A stretch of DNA of 59,807 nucleotides. Origin: an uncultured Sulfolobales archaeon. GTDB lineage: Archaea; Thermoproteota; Thermoprotei_A; Sulfolobales; NBVN01. Position numbers and translations under genes: made by a program. Shown here piece by piece: positions 17,722 through 25,483 of this stretch. How positions within the stretch are numbered: position 1 is the stretch's first letter; each line of letters opens with the position of its first letter. The stretch lies in NCBI GenBank assembly GCA_938017505.1, contig CALIKV010000007.1, positions 1 through 59,807 on the forward strand. The letters run 5' to 3'. The notes under the pieces were generated by a model. That model worked only from the letters and a program-made list of their open reading frames with translations, was not told where the DNA came from and ran no database searches.

Positions 17722-18816
17722 TTGCTGGGCAAACACCCTCTCGAGTTACCTCCCCCTAGGAAACTGAGCAGGGAGGAATTGGCTGAGGCCTTAAGGCTCT
17801 CGATCATAGCTGAGCTAGACGCAGTTAACCTGTACCTACAGCTAGCTAGGTACTCTGAAGACGAAAACGCAAGAAAACTATTCGAGGACATAGCTAAGGA
17901 AGAGAAGACACACGTAGGCGAGTTCCTCACGATGCTGATGTCTCTGGACCCTGAGCAGGTTACAGAGCTTAAGGCCGGTGCTCAGGAGGTGAGGGAACTG
18001 ACGGGAATCTCAGTGCCTGTAGGGGACCCACCCAAGGGGGAAGCCTTAAGCGAAGACAGCACGTTGAGGGATCTGAGAGCTAAAGTCGAGGAGGCGGTCA
18101 ACTCAACCAGGAGGTTGCGTAAGGTGTTGAACGTGGTTCACGTGGGCAGAGGCTTTGAAGGGATTCTGTTGGAGGGAACGTCGGTTGAGGAGATCATTAA
18201 GCCGAAGGCCGGCAGAGTTGTGAGGCTCAGCGAGTTGAGCACGCAGTTCAGCGTTAAGGTGAGGACGCTGGACTACTGGAGCAGGACGAACATTCAGCCG
18301 GACCTCACATCTCTAGTGCTCGCCTCAACGAAGCTGGCTCTAGCTGAGGATAAAGCGATACTTGAGGGAGATCTTGAGGGAGGATGGCCAGGGCTCCTGA
18401 CCTGCAGCGCGAGCGTCAAGGAGGAACTGAGCGACTGGGCTGTTCCAGGAAATCCGGTGGCAGACGTGTCGAAAGCCGTCAGGAGATTGATTGATGAGGC
18501 AATACCCCCACCTTATATGCTGCTAGTAAGTCCGGCAAGGTATGCAGACCTCCTGAGATACGCGGAGAAAGCAGGCGTCATGGAGTTACAGAGAGTTAAA
18601 GCGTTAGTAAGCGACGTCGTGCAGACACCGCTGCTGGACGACGACAACGTTCTTGTAATTTCAACAAACAAGCACGTGGTAGATCTAGTGGTCGGGGCTG
18701 ACACTATTCTCGACTACCTAGGGCCTTCAGGGGACGAGCACCTCTACAGGCTTTGGGAAACTCTAGCACTAAGGATCAAAAACCCGAAAGCCATTGTGCA
18801 CCTCGCAAAGAAGTAG
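17722..18816 (+). CDS. Encapsulin shell protein with fused N-terminal ferritin-like domain
   Basis: Self-assembling nanocompartment protein. Residues 1-95 are a ferritin-like helical domain: LSIIAELDAVNLYLQLARY with metal-ligand Glu31, then EDIAKEEKTHVGEF with an ExxH pair (Glu61, His64). After a Pro/Gly-rich linker (about 95-112), residues 113-364 match the encapsulin HK97-like capsid fold, including the C-terminal YRLWETLALRIKNPKAIV. Cargo ferroxidase and shell are thus one chain, as in the Pyrococcus furiosus virus-like particle. I chose TTG 17722 because GGTGAT sits 3 bases before it; an in-frame ATG at 17671 would add 17 hydrophobic residues unlike the family. Likely role: iron storage and oxidative-stress protection inside the particle. 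The gene is monocistronic. Confidence 0.93.
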   Translation: MLGKHPLELPPPRKLSREELAEALRLSIIAELDAVNLYLQLARYSEDENARKLFEDIAKEEKTHVGEFLTMLMSLDPEQVTELKAGAQEVRELTGISVPVGDPPKGEALSEDSTLRDLRAKVEEAVNSTRRLRKVLNVVHVGRGFEGILLEGTSVEEIIKPKAGRVVRLSELSTQFSVKVRTLDYWSRTNIQPDLTSLVLASTKLALAEDKAILEGDLEGGWPGLLTCSASVKEELSDWAVPGNPVADVSKAVRRLIDEAIPPPYMLLVSPARYADLLRYAEKAGVMELQRVKALVSDVVQTPLLDDDNVLVISTNKHVVDLVVGADTILDYLGPSGDEHLYRLWETLALRIKNPKAIVHLAKK

Positions 18817-19022
18817 ATACCTGACACCTCCCGTAGATCGGATCCAGGCGTTTTTAAGATCACGAACCCTCTCAACGATCTTTCTCAGAGGCGCGGGCTT
18901 CAGTTTTTATAAGAAGAAAAGCCTCGTAGCTCAACACATCCCGGAAGACGAGGACATTCTTGAGGGTTTGTTGACCGTGGCTTGCCGTTTTAAACCAGGT
19001 CTAGGGTCTCCCGCTACGGCTA
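18817..19022. other. Spacer between convergent encapsulin and ABC exporter genes
   Basis: About 200 bases with no supported gene. It contains T-runs (18851-18856 and 18903-18908) that could terminate the encapsulin transcript, and CAGTTTTTATAAG at 18901-18913, which also resembles a TATA box. Confidence 0.3.
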
Positions 19023-19790
19023 CTAATCCTCGATTGTCGCCTTGTTGTAGGTTCTTGTTGCCAGCAGTAGTAGAGCCAACGTCAAAACGCTTAACAGGCC
19101 TATGTCCAGGGTGGGGTCGAATCTGGAGACCCCCGTCAGCCATGACCTCATCCCGTCCACGGCGTAGGTCATTGGATTGACGTAGGCTATCGCCCTCATC
19201 CACTCGGGCATGTTCTCTATCGGATAGAAGACGCCGCTCATGAAGATGAGCGGCATGGTCATCAAGTTCACTATCATCTGGAAGCCCTCGCTACTTGAGA
19301 GCTTTATCGAGAGGGTTATCCCAAGCGACGTGAAACCCATCGAGAGTATCATGCCGTACACCAGTGCCGGGATCGCCCCCGCAAGGCGTATTTGAGGAGC
19401 TATGAACCACATCATCGCCAGTATGATGAACCCCTGGAAGACCGTGACCAGGGAGTCGCCGAAAGCCCTCCCAAGTATCACCTCAGCCCTGGAGGTTGGC
19501 GCCACTAGAGTCTCCTTAAGGAAGCCGAACTGCTTATCCCATATGACCGAGATGCCGCTGATGAAAGAGCCCATCATTATGGTCATGGCAACCATCCCCG
19601 ACGCTAGATAGGTGAGGTAGTCGAGCCCGCCGAACACCGTCCTAGCGCCAGGGAAGTTGAAGACGTTGCTCCATCCAAGGCCAAAGAAGGCAATCCATAT
19701 GACTGGGTTCACGATCGACGTCACCAGCCTGGACTTGGCGCTGGCGAACCTCTTAATTTGTCTGTAGGTCATCACAATGAACCCGTTCAT
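19023..19790 (-). CDS. ABC-2 type transporter permease
   Basis: A membrane subunit of about 255 residues with six helices. Diagnostic ABC-2 features are the amphipathic N-terminal segment (TYRQIKRFASAKSRL), GSFISGISVIWDKQFGFLKE and the MSGVFYPIENMPEWMRAI loop. Similar to DrrB-type exporters. ATG start at 19790, preceded by a strong GGGAGGTGG ribosome-binding site and overlapping the ATPase stop by one base. Forms a PadR-ATPase-permease operon; likely exports a hydrophobic compound or lipid, substrate unknown. Confidence 0.92.
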   Translation of the reverse strand: MNGFIVMTYRQIKRFASAKSRLVTSIVNPVIWIAFFGLGWSNVFNFPGARTVFGGLDYLTYLASGMVAMTIMMGSFISGISVIWDKQFGFLKETLVAPTSRAEVILGRAFGDSLVTVFQGFIILAMMWFIAPQIRLAGAIPALVYGMILSMGFTSLGITLSIKLSSSEGFQMIVNLMTMPLIFMSGVFYPIENMPEWMRAIAYVNPMTYAVDGMRSWLTGVSRFDPTLDIGLLSVLTLALLLLATRTYNKATIED

Positions 19791-20782
19791 CAGAACCACC
19801 TCCCTCGAGGCCCGCGCGGGATGGGTGCCTCCTCCAGCGAGTCCCTCAACTCCCTGCCCGTCAGGTGGATGAAGACCTCGTTCAGCGTCGGCCTCTTGTA
19901 GGTGATCTCTACGATCTTAAGGCCTGTGTCAGTGACTAGCTCGAAGATCTTAGGTATCGCTGAGGCGGCGTCCCTCACGACGACCTCTATTAGATCCTTC
20001 CTGACCTTACTGCATCTCTCTATGAAGCCCGATTCCAGGCATGGTATTGAGTTACTTGAGCCGCTATCCTCGAACCTCACGTAAACGACTTCAGAGCCCA
20101 GTAAGGACTTGAGCTCGTCCGCCGTGCCCTCAGCTATTATCCTCCCCTTATCCATTATAGAGATCCTGTTACACAGTTCCTCAGCCTCGTCCATATAGTG
20201 GGTGGTTAGGATCACCGTGTTGTTCTTCTCCTTCCTAATGCTCATTATGTATTCCCATATCTTAACCCTGGTCTGGGGGTCTAGACCTATTGTCGGCTCG
20301 TCCAGGAAGAGGACGTCGGGCTCGTGGAGCAACGACCTAGCTATCTCCAGCCTCCTCCTCATGCCGCTGGAGAAGTACCTCACCTGCTTGTGGGCGAACT
20401 CCCTTAAGTCGACGAAGTCAAGCAGCTCGAAGATCTTCTTCTTTAAATCACTTCCTTTAAGACCGTAAAGCCTGCCGTGAATGTACATGTTATCGTAAGC
20501 CGTCAACTGGTTATCGAGACTGGGGTCCTGGAACACTATCCCAACCTCCCTCCTGACCTTGTCAGGTTCCTTGAGCACGTCATGCCCAGCCACGAACGCG
20601 TTGCCTGAGGTAGGTCTTAACAGGGTTGTGAGTATGTGGATGGTGGTGGTCTTGCCAGCGCCGTTAGGGCCCAGCAAGCCATATACCTCCCCCCTCCTTA
20701 CTGTGAAGGAGATGTTGTCCACCGCCACAACGTCCTTAAACCTCTTGACAAGCCCCTCAACCTTGACAGCCTCAACGCTCAT
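19790..20782 (-). CDS. ABC transporter ATP-binding protein (DrrA-like)
   Basis: A 330-residue ATPase. Walker A LLGPNGAGKTTTIHIL (about 34-49), Q-loop VFQDPSLDNQLTAYDN, signature YFSSGMRRRLEIARSL, Walker B VLFLDEPTIGLDPQ and H-loop LTTHYMDEAEELC are all intact. The extra C-terminal 90 residues after the nucleotide-binding domain are typical of the DrrA/CcmA group that partners ABC-2 permeases. It lies 5 bases downstream of the PadR gene and one base overlaps the permease start. Confidence 0.95.
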   Translation of the reverse strand: MSVEAVKVEGLVKRFKDVVAVDNISFTVRRGEVYGLLGPNGAGKTTTIHILTTLLRPTSGNAFVAGHDVLKEPDKVRREVGIVFQDPSLDNQLTAYDNMYIHGRLYGLKGSDLKKKIFELLDFVDLREFAHKQVRYFSSGMRRRLEIARSLLHEPDVLFLDEPTIGLDPQTRVKIWEYIMSIRKEKNNTVILTTHYMDEAEELCNRISIMDKGRIIAEGTADELKSLLGSEVVYVRFEDSGSSNSIPCLESGFIERCSKVRKDLIEVVVRDAASAIPKIFELVTDTGLKIVEITYKRPTLNEVFIHLTGRELRDSLEEAPIPRGPRGRWF

Positions 20783-20787
20783 TTACA

Positions 20788-21255
20788 TCACCTTGCAGGA
20801 TTTGTCAATATTTCAAGAACCCTCGCCTCGAAGTCCGTTACAGCTTTCCTCAGCTCCATCAACTCCGCTTCACTCAGCCGCCCCGCACTCATAGCTATCT
20901 CCCTCACGAGCCCGAATAACCTGTCGCAGCCAGTCTGCCTGAACTTCTTGAGGAAATCGGTTAAACGTAAAGCCTCCTTAAGCTCTCCCTCGTGAAGATC
21001 CAGGTACTTAAGGCCTTTCTCAGTCACTCTATACGTCTTAAGCGTCTTGCCCTCAACCACTGACTCCTCAACGCTGACCAGCCCCTCATTCATCAGTTTT
21101 TTGAGGACGGGATAGATGACGCCCGTGCTTGGTCTAAAGCCGATTAAACCCTCGACCTCCTTAATTAACCCGTACACGTGCCTAGGCCGCTCCCTCAAAA
21201 TGTTGAGAGTAACCAGCTTCATGTACCCCTTAAACACGCCTCTCCTCGGAAGCAC
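20788..21255 (-). CDS. PadR-family transcriptional regulator
   Basis: A 155-residue regulator. The winged helix starts GYMKLVTLNILRERPRHVYG and continues through GFRPSTGVIYPVLKKLMNEGL and KTYRVTEKGLKYL; the C-terminal helices would dimerise. First gene of the operon with the ABC exporter; PadR proteins usually repress such exporters and release on ligand binding. GTG start at 21255. A near-perfect 18-bp palindrome lies 13-30 bases upstream and is the probable operator, so autoregulation is likely. An alternative ATG at 21222 would trim the N-terminal arm. Confidence 0.92.
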   Translation of the reverse strand: MLPRRGVFKGYMKLVTLNILRERPRHVYGLIKEVEGLIGFRPSTGVIYPVLKKLMNEGLVSVEESVVEGKTLKTYRVTEKGLKYLDLHEGELKEALRLTDFLKKFRQTGCDRLFGLVREIAMSAGRLSEAELMELRKAVTDFEARVLEILTNPAR

Positions 21256-21267
21256 TATTATCTACCT

Positions 21268-21285
21268 ATATATCTATAGATATAT
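21268..21285. promoter_or_regulatory. 18-bp palindrome, probable PadR operator
   Basis: The sequence ATATATCTATAGATATAT is perfectly self-complementary. It sits 13 bases upstream of the padR start, where transcription should begin, with a TATA-like TTTAAATA on the minus strand (21289-21296) just before it. A repressor bound here would block initiation of the exporter operon. Confidence 0.6.
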
Positions 21286-21434
21286 GGTATTTAAACGCAT
21301 GAGCTGACTAATCACCATAACTTAGGGAAGCCTCGAGGAAGCGGCTAGCAACCACGACGGGGGGCTCGGCAGGGGCGCAACCAGTCCTAGGGCGGGGAAC
21401 GGGACTGCGAGGTCGTTAAGCACGTGATGAAAAA

Positions 21435-21443
21435 CTTTAAAAG
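21435..21443 (+). promoter_or_regulatory. TATA box of tRNA-Val
   Basis: CTTTAAAAG lies 21-29 bases before the first base of the tRNA, the spacing expected for an archaeal TATA element on a gene transcribed from near its mature 5' end. Confidence 0.55.
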
Positions 21444-21463
21444 TGAGGGCGATATTCATTCGG

Positions 21464-21541
21464 GGGCCCGTCGTCTAGCCTGGTTAGGACGCCGCCCTTA
21501 CGAGGCGGAGGTCCGGGGTTCGAGTCCCCGCGGGCCCACCA
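21464..21541 (+). tRNA. tRNA-Val (anticodon UAC), CCA encoded
   Basis: A full cloverleaf can be folded by eye. The acceptor stem GGGCCCG pairs with CGGGCCC. The D arm stem is GTCT/GGAC with an AGCCTGGTTA loop. The anticodon stem CCGCC/GGCGG closes loop CTTACGA, placing TAC at 34-36 (reads GUA). The T arm is CGGGG-TTCGAGT-CCCCG. Discriminator A73 is at 21538 and the 3' CCA is encoded (21539-21541). No intron. I see no duplicated 3' end nearby that would mark an integrated element. Confidence 0.97.
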
Positions 21542-21708
21542 CCAACTAAATCCCGAGCCTGTGGAGCGTGTGTTTAGCCAAGCGTTACACGGAATTAAAA
21601 ACTTAGTGAGAACCGGACATGCTACTGGCAAGGCGGGCCAAGAGCGTTGCTCCCTGACTCAACCCTGCTCGGATTTAACGTCACGCCACACATACATCGT
21701 GGTGATGC

Positions 21709-22284
21709 GTGGCTGTGTGCGGCGGTGAGTTAGTGCTCGTCAGCGAGTCCACCCTCTGCGTCGGCAGGAGGGTTAAGTTGATCCAGAGGACCTACCTCCA
21801 CGAGGGCAGGGTTATCTTAAGGGATGTAGTGAGGTTCGGCGAGGCGGTGGCGATCCTGCCCCTCAAGGAGGACGGGAGGGTTGTCCTGGTAAACCAGTTC
21901 AGGGTGCCAGTTAACGATTGGGTTCTTGAGGTCCCTGCCGGGAGGGTTGAGGCTGGTGAGGACCTCGTGGACGCGGTGAGGAGGGAGTTGAGGGAGGAGG
22001 TGGGGTACGACGCTGAGGAGGTGGTTAAGCTGGCGTCGGTCTACACCGCCCCTGGCTACAGCGATGAAGTGCTCCACGTTTTCCTGGCCAGTAAGCTCAA
22101 GTTCGTTGGAGCGGCGCCGGAGCCAGGCGAACTCGTGAAGACCGTTGAGCTGAGCGCTGACGAGGCGCTTGAAACCCTGCTTAAACCCGGTTACACGGAT
22201 GCGAAGACCCTGCTGGCGATCCTGCTGCTCAAGAAGCTGAGCTCCCTCAACAAGGGCTTAAGTGAGGACGGTTCCCACACCTAG
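21709..22284 (+). CDS. NUDIX hydrolase (ADP-ribose pyrophosphatase-like)
   Basis: A 191-residue protein with an intact Nudix box from Gly78 to Tyr100 (G-x5-E-x7-REL-x-EEVGY), which holds the catalytic Mg ligands. The preceding FRVPVNDWVLEVPAG and following VYTAPGYSDEVLHVFLA resemble ADP-ribose pyrophosphatases, which act as housekeeping enzymes clearing ADP-ribose. Start GTG 21709, with GGTGAT 2 bases upstream. No operon partner. Confidence 0.92.
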   Translation: MAVCGGELVLVSESTLCVGRRVKLIQRTYLHEGRVILRDVVRFGEAVAILPLKEDGRVVLVNQFRVPVNDWVLEVPAGRVEAGEDLVDAVRRELREEVGYDAEEVVKLASVYTAPGYSDEVLHVFLASKLKFVGAAPEPGELVKTVELSADEALETLLKPGYTDAKTLLAILLLKKLSSLNKGLSEDGSHT

Positions 22285-22881
22285 TCCCTTTTCTCCATTA
22301 ATAGATGAGGTTGAAAACTTCAATCCCTTCCCACTTCTGGTGGGTTGGACTGGAAGTCCTGGTTCTCGCGTGGTCGTTGGTGAAGTTAATACGCACTTAA
22401 CTACACTCCGGTGAAGTTAACCATTAACACCATCAACTCCGCTGTCTAATTATTACTTAATCGAGAATCCGATACAGAGAAAAACGGAACAAGAAATCAC
22501 ACACCTCAAGAAGAAGCCGTGGCAAAGAACCGTGAGACCTAAGTCAGGAGGGTGAGAAATCCCCACGTTAAGGTCCCGAACAAAGTAGATCAGTTAGTAC
22601 ATCAGGCAATCAACTGACGCGCTTCACGACTTACGAGCATCACGCGCGTCCGCTCTCACAGCGTTCTAGATATGGAGGAACTCAACGACTTAACGCTTGC
22701 GGCGTCTCACGTGTTGAGGAGCTTGAGAGGCTTCCAAGGCGTGAGGCTCGGGGCTAGCTAGGGCCTCTCACGACACGTGAGTAATTGGAAGTCATTGTTG
22801 ACGTGAGCTTTAGCTCGGAAACCTGGTTGCGTGTCTAAGCTTTTTAAGTTATTGACATCACAGCCCTTATAGGGGGTTTAA
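22285..22881. other. 597-base intergenic region, no convincing gene
   Basis: No gene longer than a 28-codon ATG frame (22672-22758) is seen, and that has no clear ribosome-binding site. Points of note: GGTGAAGTTAA occurs twice (22378-22388 and 22411-22421), and a block at about 22312-22331 resembles one CRISPR-like repeat half but is not repeated. Promoter elements for the downstream gene (CTTTTTAAG near 22840-22848 and AGGGGG at 22871-22876) are at the right end. No tRNA or transposase remnant recognised. Confidence 0.4.
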
Positions 22882-25113
22882 GTGACAGACGATCGGTGGG
22901 GAGAGGGTTTCCTCAGAGCTATACAGTTCAACATAGAGGATCCATACGGTTTCTACGCTGACAAGATCAGCGCTAGCGTCATCGCTGACGCAGCTTTGAG
23001 AGTTCACGCGAACACGTTAATGGTCTTCGCTAGGGACCCGTGGGGTAGGGTTTTCTACGAGGACAGTAAGATCTACCCTAGGCACCCAAACGCCTTACTG
23101 GATCTTGCGGAATTGAGAGAGTTAGCTGGGAAGAAGGGGCTGAAACTCATTATAATGACTAACCATACTGCTAACAGGTACATCTACAGGAAGCACCCTG
23201 AATACGCTCAGAGGAACAAGGACGGTGAGGTTATAGTGTTGGAGCACCTGCCTACGGCGGAGAAAGTCGTGGACCCGCATTGGCCTCAGATATGTCTCAA
23301 CAGCCCGGCGCTGGAGGAGTACCTCATCCCGGAGGCCAAGGAAGCTGTTAAAGTAATCAAGCCTGACGGCGTTCTCCTGGACAGCTTCAGATACTTGCCC
23401 GACCCTCCTAAAGCTTGTTACTGTGGTTACTGTAAATCCAGGTTTAAGAGCGAGCACGGGCTGGAGCTACCTGACGTAGAAGACGAGGAAGACCCGGCTT
23501 TCAGAGCCGCGTGGGATTGGAGACATAAAGTCACCATAGAGGCTATGAAGAGAATCAGAGACGTCGTTAAGGAGGAGAAGCCAGACACCTTACTCCTCTA
23601 CAACAGCCACCCTGTAGGGTGGGCAGGTAGGGGCAACATCATAGTAGGGAAGGCCAGGGATCTGATTGACGGGGTCTTCGCTGAGGCCAGTGAGTTCGAC
23701 TTGGTAGATTACTCGTACATACCGATGGTCACGAAGATATCTAGGGCGCTGATAGGCGATAGCAAGCCCGTCTTCGTCACCAGGAACCTGTTCTACATCT
23801 TCAGGACCGTGCAGTCAGCTACCAGACTGGCCGTGAAGCAGGGTGTGAGGTCTATAGTGGCTGCCGGGGGTTATCCCGTCGCGACTATGTTCTCCAGTCA
23901 GTTCGTTGAAGACCCCAGAGCCCTGGATTACTTGGCCGAGGTTTATGAGGAGCTGGAAAGGGTTGAAGATTTGTTAGTTGGTGTAAAACCTGTGAGATAC
24001 GCAGCCCTGTTATTCGATAGTGAGACCCATGATAAATACTTCTGGAGGAGACCGGCTATGTACCTTGCCGAACTCGAGGGGTTGACCCAGATACTCATGT
24101 CGAGGAACCTGCCTCTGGAATTCATTACGATCGCGGATCTAAAGAAGAAGGCCGGGGAGTACAGCGTCCTCATAGCCCCCAGCACAGCAGTTGTTAGCGA
24201 TGACGTCGAGGAGTTCTTAAAGTCTTACGTGGAGAACGGGGGTTTGTTGATCGCCACTGGAGAGTTCGGGGTCATGAGGCCTGACTACACTTACAGACAC
24301 GCTCTAGCTCTCGAGGAGGTTATGGGGCTCACCCTCGAAGGCTTCCTCGAAGCTGGGTACGCATACCTACAGCTGGACTTCTCAATCCCACTCTACGAGG
24401 AGTACTGGAACGAACTCCCCAGATCCGTAGTGCTGGGTGATCAGAGCGTGAGGTTCAAGAAGGAGAGAGCTGAGAAGGAGTTAGGCGACCTAGTCAGGGT
24501 GAGGCCTATAACCTCTAAAGTCCTGGCCCTGGTTAAGACCGCTAAAGCCCCCTACGGGTACGAGTACACGTTAGGAAGAAGCACCCCACCACCTGACTCA
24601 AACCTTGAGAACGCTGCGGGGATAACGCTGACACCCTACAAATTAGGCACGATAATCTACTACGCAGGCAGGATAGGAGCGCATTACAGCAGGATAGGAC
24701 ACCCTGATTACGCTGAACTCATATTGAGGCCGTTACTTAAACACGCGCCTGAGCCTCAAGTGCTCGTGGAGGGTCCCGAGCTCATTCAAACGGAGTACTA
24801 CACGAAGGGCGAGAACATAATAGTACACATGGTGAATCACACTTACAACCAGAGGATCTTAACAGCCCCTACAGGGCCGAGCAAGCAAGCACTGCCAACT
24901 TTCATACCGCCCTACAGCGTACACCCGCCAAGGGCCATCGTACCGATCCACAACGTAGTTGTCAGGGCTAAAGTGGATGTAGGGAGGGAGTACAAGGCTT
25001 ATGAAGCACTGTCTAGGCAGGACCTAGACATAGTCAAGGATGGGTCCTACGTTGAGGTCAAGCTGAATAGCTTGGACGAGTACGCCATTGTAGTGATAGA
25101 GCCGAGGGGTTAG
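22882..25113 (+). CDS. Glycoside-hydrolase-like protein (GHL6/GH42-type architecture)
   Basis: A 743-residue cytosolic protein (no signal peptide). Residues about 10-370 look like a (beta/alpha)8 barrel: ANTLMVFARDPWGR, GVLLDSFRYLP, a CYCGYCKSRF cysteine cluster typical of hypothetical glycosyl hydrolase 6 proteins, and LLLYNSHPVG. Residues about 375-480 are a Rossmann-like domain, with SVLIAPSTAVVSDDVEEF, as in the trimerisation domain of GH42 beta-galactosidases. The C-terminus (600-743) is beta-rich. Substrate unknown. GTG start with AGGGGG upstream. It precedes a small membrane protein and a TctA-type permease on the same strand, suggesting that it processes the imported solute. Confidence 0.8.
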   Translation: MTDDRWGEGFLRAIQFNIEDPYGFYADKISASVIADAALRVHANTLMVFARDPWGRVFYEDSKIYPRHPNALLDLAELRELAGKKGLKLIIMTNHTANRYIYRKHPEYAQRNKDGEVIVLEHLPTAEKVVDPHWPQICLNSPALEEYLIPEAKEAVKVIKPDGVLLDSFRYLPDPPKACYCGYCKSRFKSEHGLELPDVEDEEDPAFRAAWDWRHKVTIEAMKRIRDVVKEEKPDTLLLYNSHPVGWAGRGNIIVGKARDLIDGVFAEASEFDLVDYSYIPMVTKISRALIGDSKPVFVTRNLFYIFRTVQSATRLAVKQGVRSIVAAGGYPVATMFSSQFVEDPRALDYLAEVYEELERVEDLLVGVKPVRYAALLFDSETHDKYFWRRPAMYLAELEGLTQILMSRNLPLEFITIADLKKKAGEYSVLIAPSTAVVSDDVEEFLKSYVENGGLLIATGEFGVMRPDYTYRHALALEEVMGLTLEGFLEAGYAYLQLDFSIPLYEEYWNELPRSVVLGDQSVRFKKERAEKELGDLVRVRPITSKVLALVKTAKAPYGYEYTLGRSTPPPDSNLENAAGITLTPYKLGTIIYYAGRIGAHYSRIGHPDYAELILRPLLKHAPEPQVLVEGPELIQTEYYTKGENIIVHMVNHTYNQRILTAPTGPSKQALPTFIPPYSVHPPRAIVPIHNVVVRAKVDVGREYKAYEALSRQDLDIVKDGSYVEVKLNSLDEYAIVVIEPRG

Positions 25114-25220
25114 CGTGGGAAGGAGGAATTGAAGTCTTAAGCGAGGTCCTCGTCGTTATAAAGATGTCTAAGTTTAACGTAGTCTGATGTCGTAAAACTT
25201 ATTAACTCTAGCTTGCACTA

Positions 25221-25481
25221 GTGTTGGTGTCTCTCATGCACGATGACGAGACCTATTACGAGCTCTACGGCGAGTACATATCTCTGAAGGAGCTCGGCAT
25301 CGCCACAGTAGTGTCAACAGCTCTTGCTCTCACGTCCTACTCGCTGGCCCCCTACGTGGCTAGCGTTGTGGGAATGCCGCCAACGGGCTTAATGATCACT
25401 CTAGGCGCTGTCGGGGCGTCACTTGGTTTCGCAGTGAGCATATTCATGACCAGGGTTAAGCGGGTTGTTAAGGAGGTGTGA
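25221..25481 (+). CDS. Small two-helix membrane protein, partner of TctA-type permease
   Basis: An 86-residue protein with an acidic N-terminus and two hydrophobic helices (about 26-46 and 54-76), then a basic end. No family recognised. The next gene begins at its stop and encodes a TctA-like permease, so this may take the place of TctB, which normally has four helices and is absent here. The family link is only positional. Confidence 0.65.
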   Translation: MLVSLMHDDETYYELYGEYISLKELGIATVVSTALALTSYSLAPYVASVVGMPPTGLMITLGAVGASLGFAVSIFMTRVKRVVKEV

Positions 25482-25483
25482 CC

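Noticed and set aside
18794-19203. Open frames on both strands covering the end of the encapsulin gene and the start of the spacer.
   Set aside because: They overlap well-supported genes in other frames, have unusual composition and no start signals.
21424-21430. GTGATGA resembling a C box of a C/D guide RNA, just before tRNA-Val.
   Set aside because: No matching D box (CTGA) at the right distance before the tRNA was found.
21464-21541. tRNA-Val as an attachment site for an integrated element.
   Set aside because: I see no repeat of the tRNA 3' end and no integrase downstream.
22300-22345. A stretch with GTTGAAAACTTCAATCCC that resembles an archaeal CRISPR repeat half.
   Set aside because: It occurs once, with no second copy at regular spacing and no cas genes nearby, so no array is supported.
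22672-22758. A 28-codon ATG frame in the gap before the GHL gene.
   Set aside because: No ribosome-binding site or TATA box suits it, and its composition is not distinctive.
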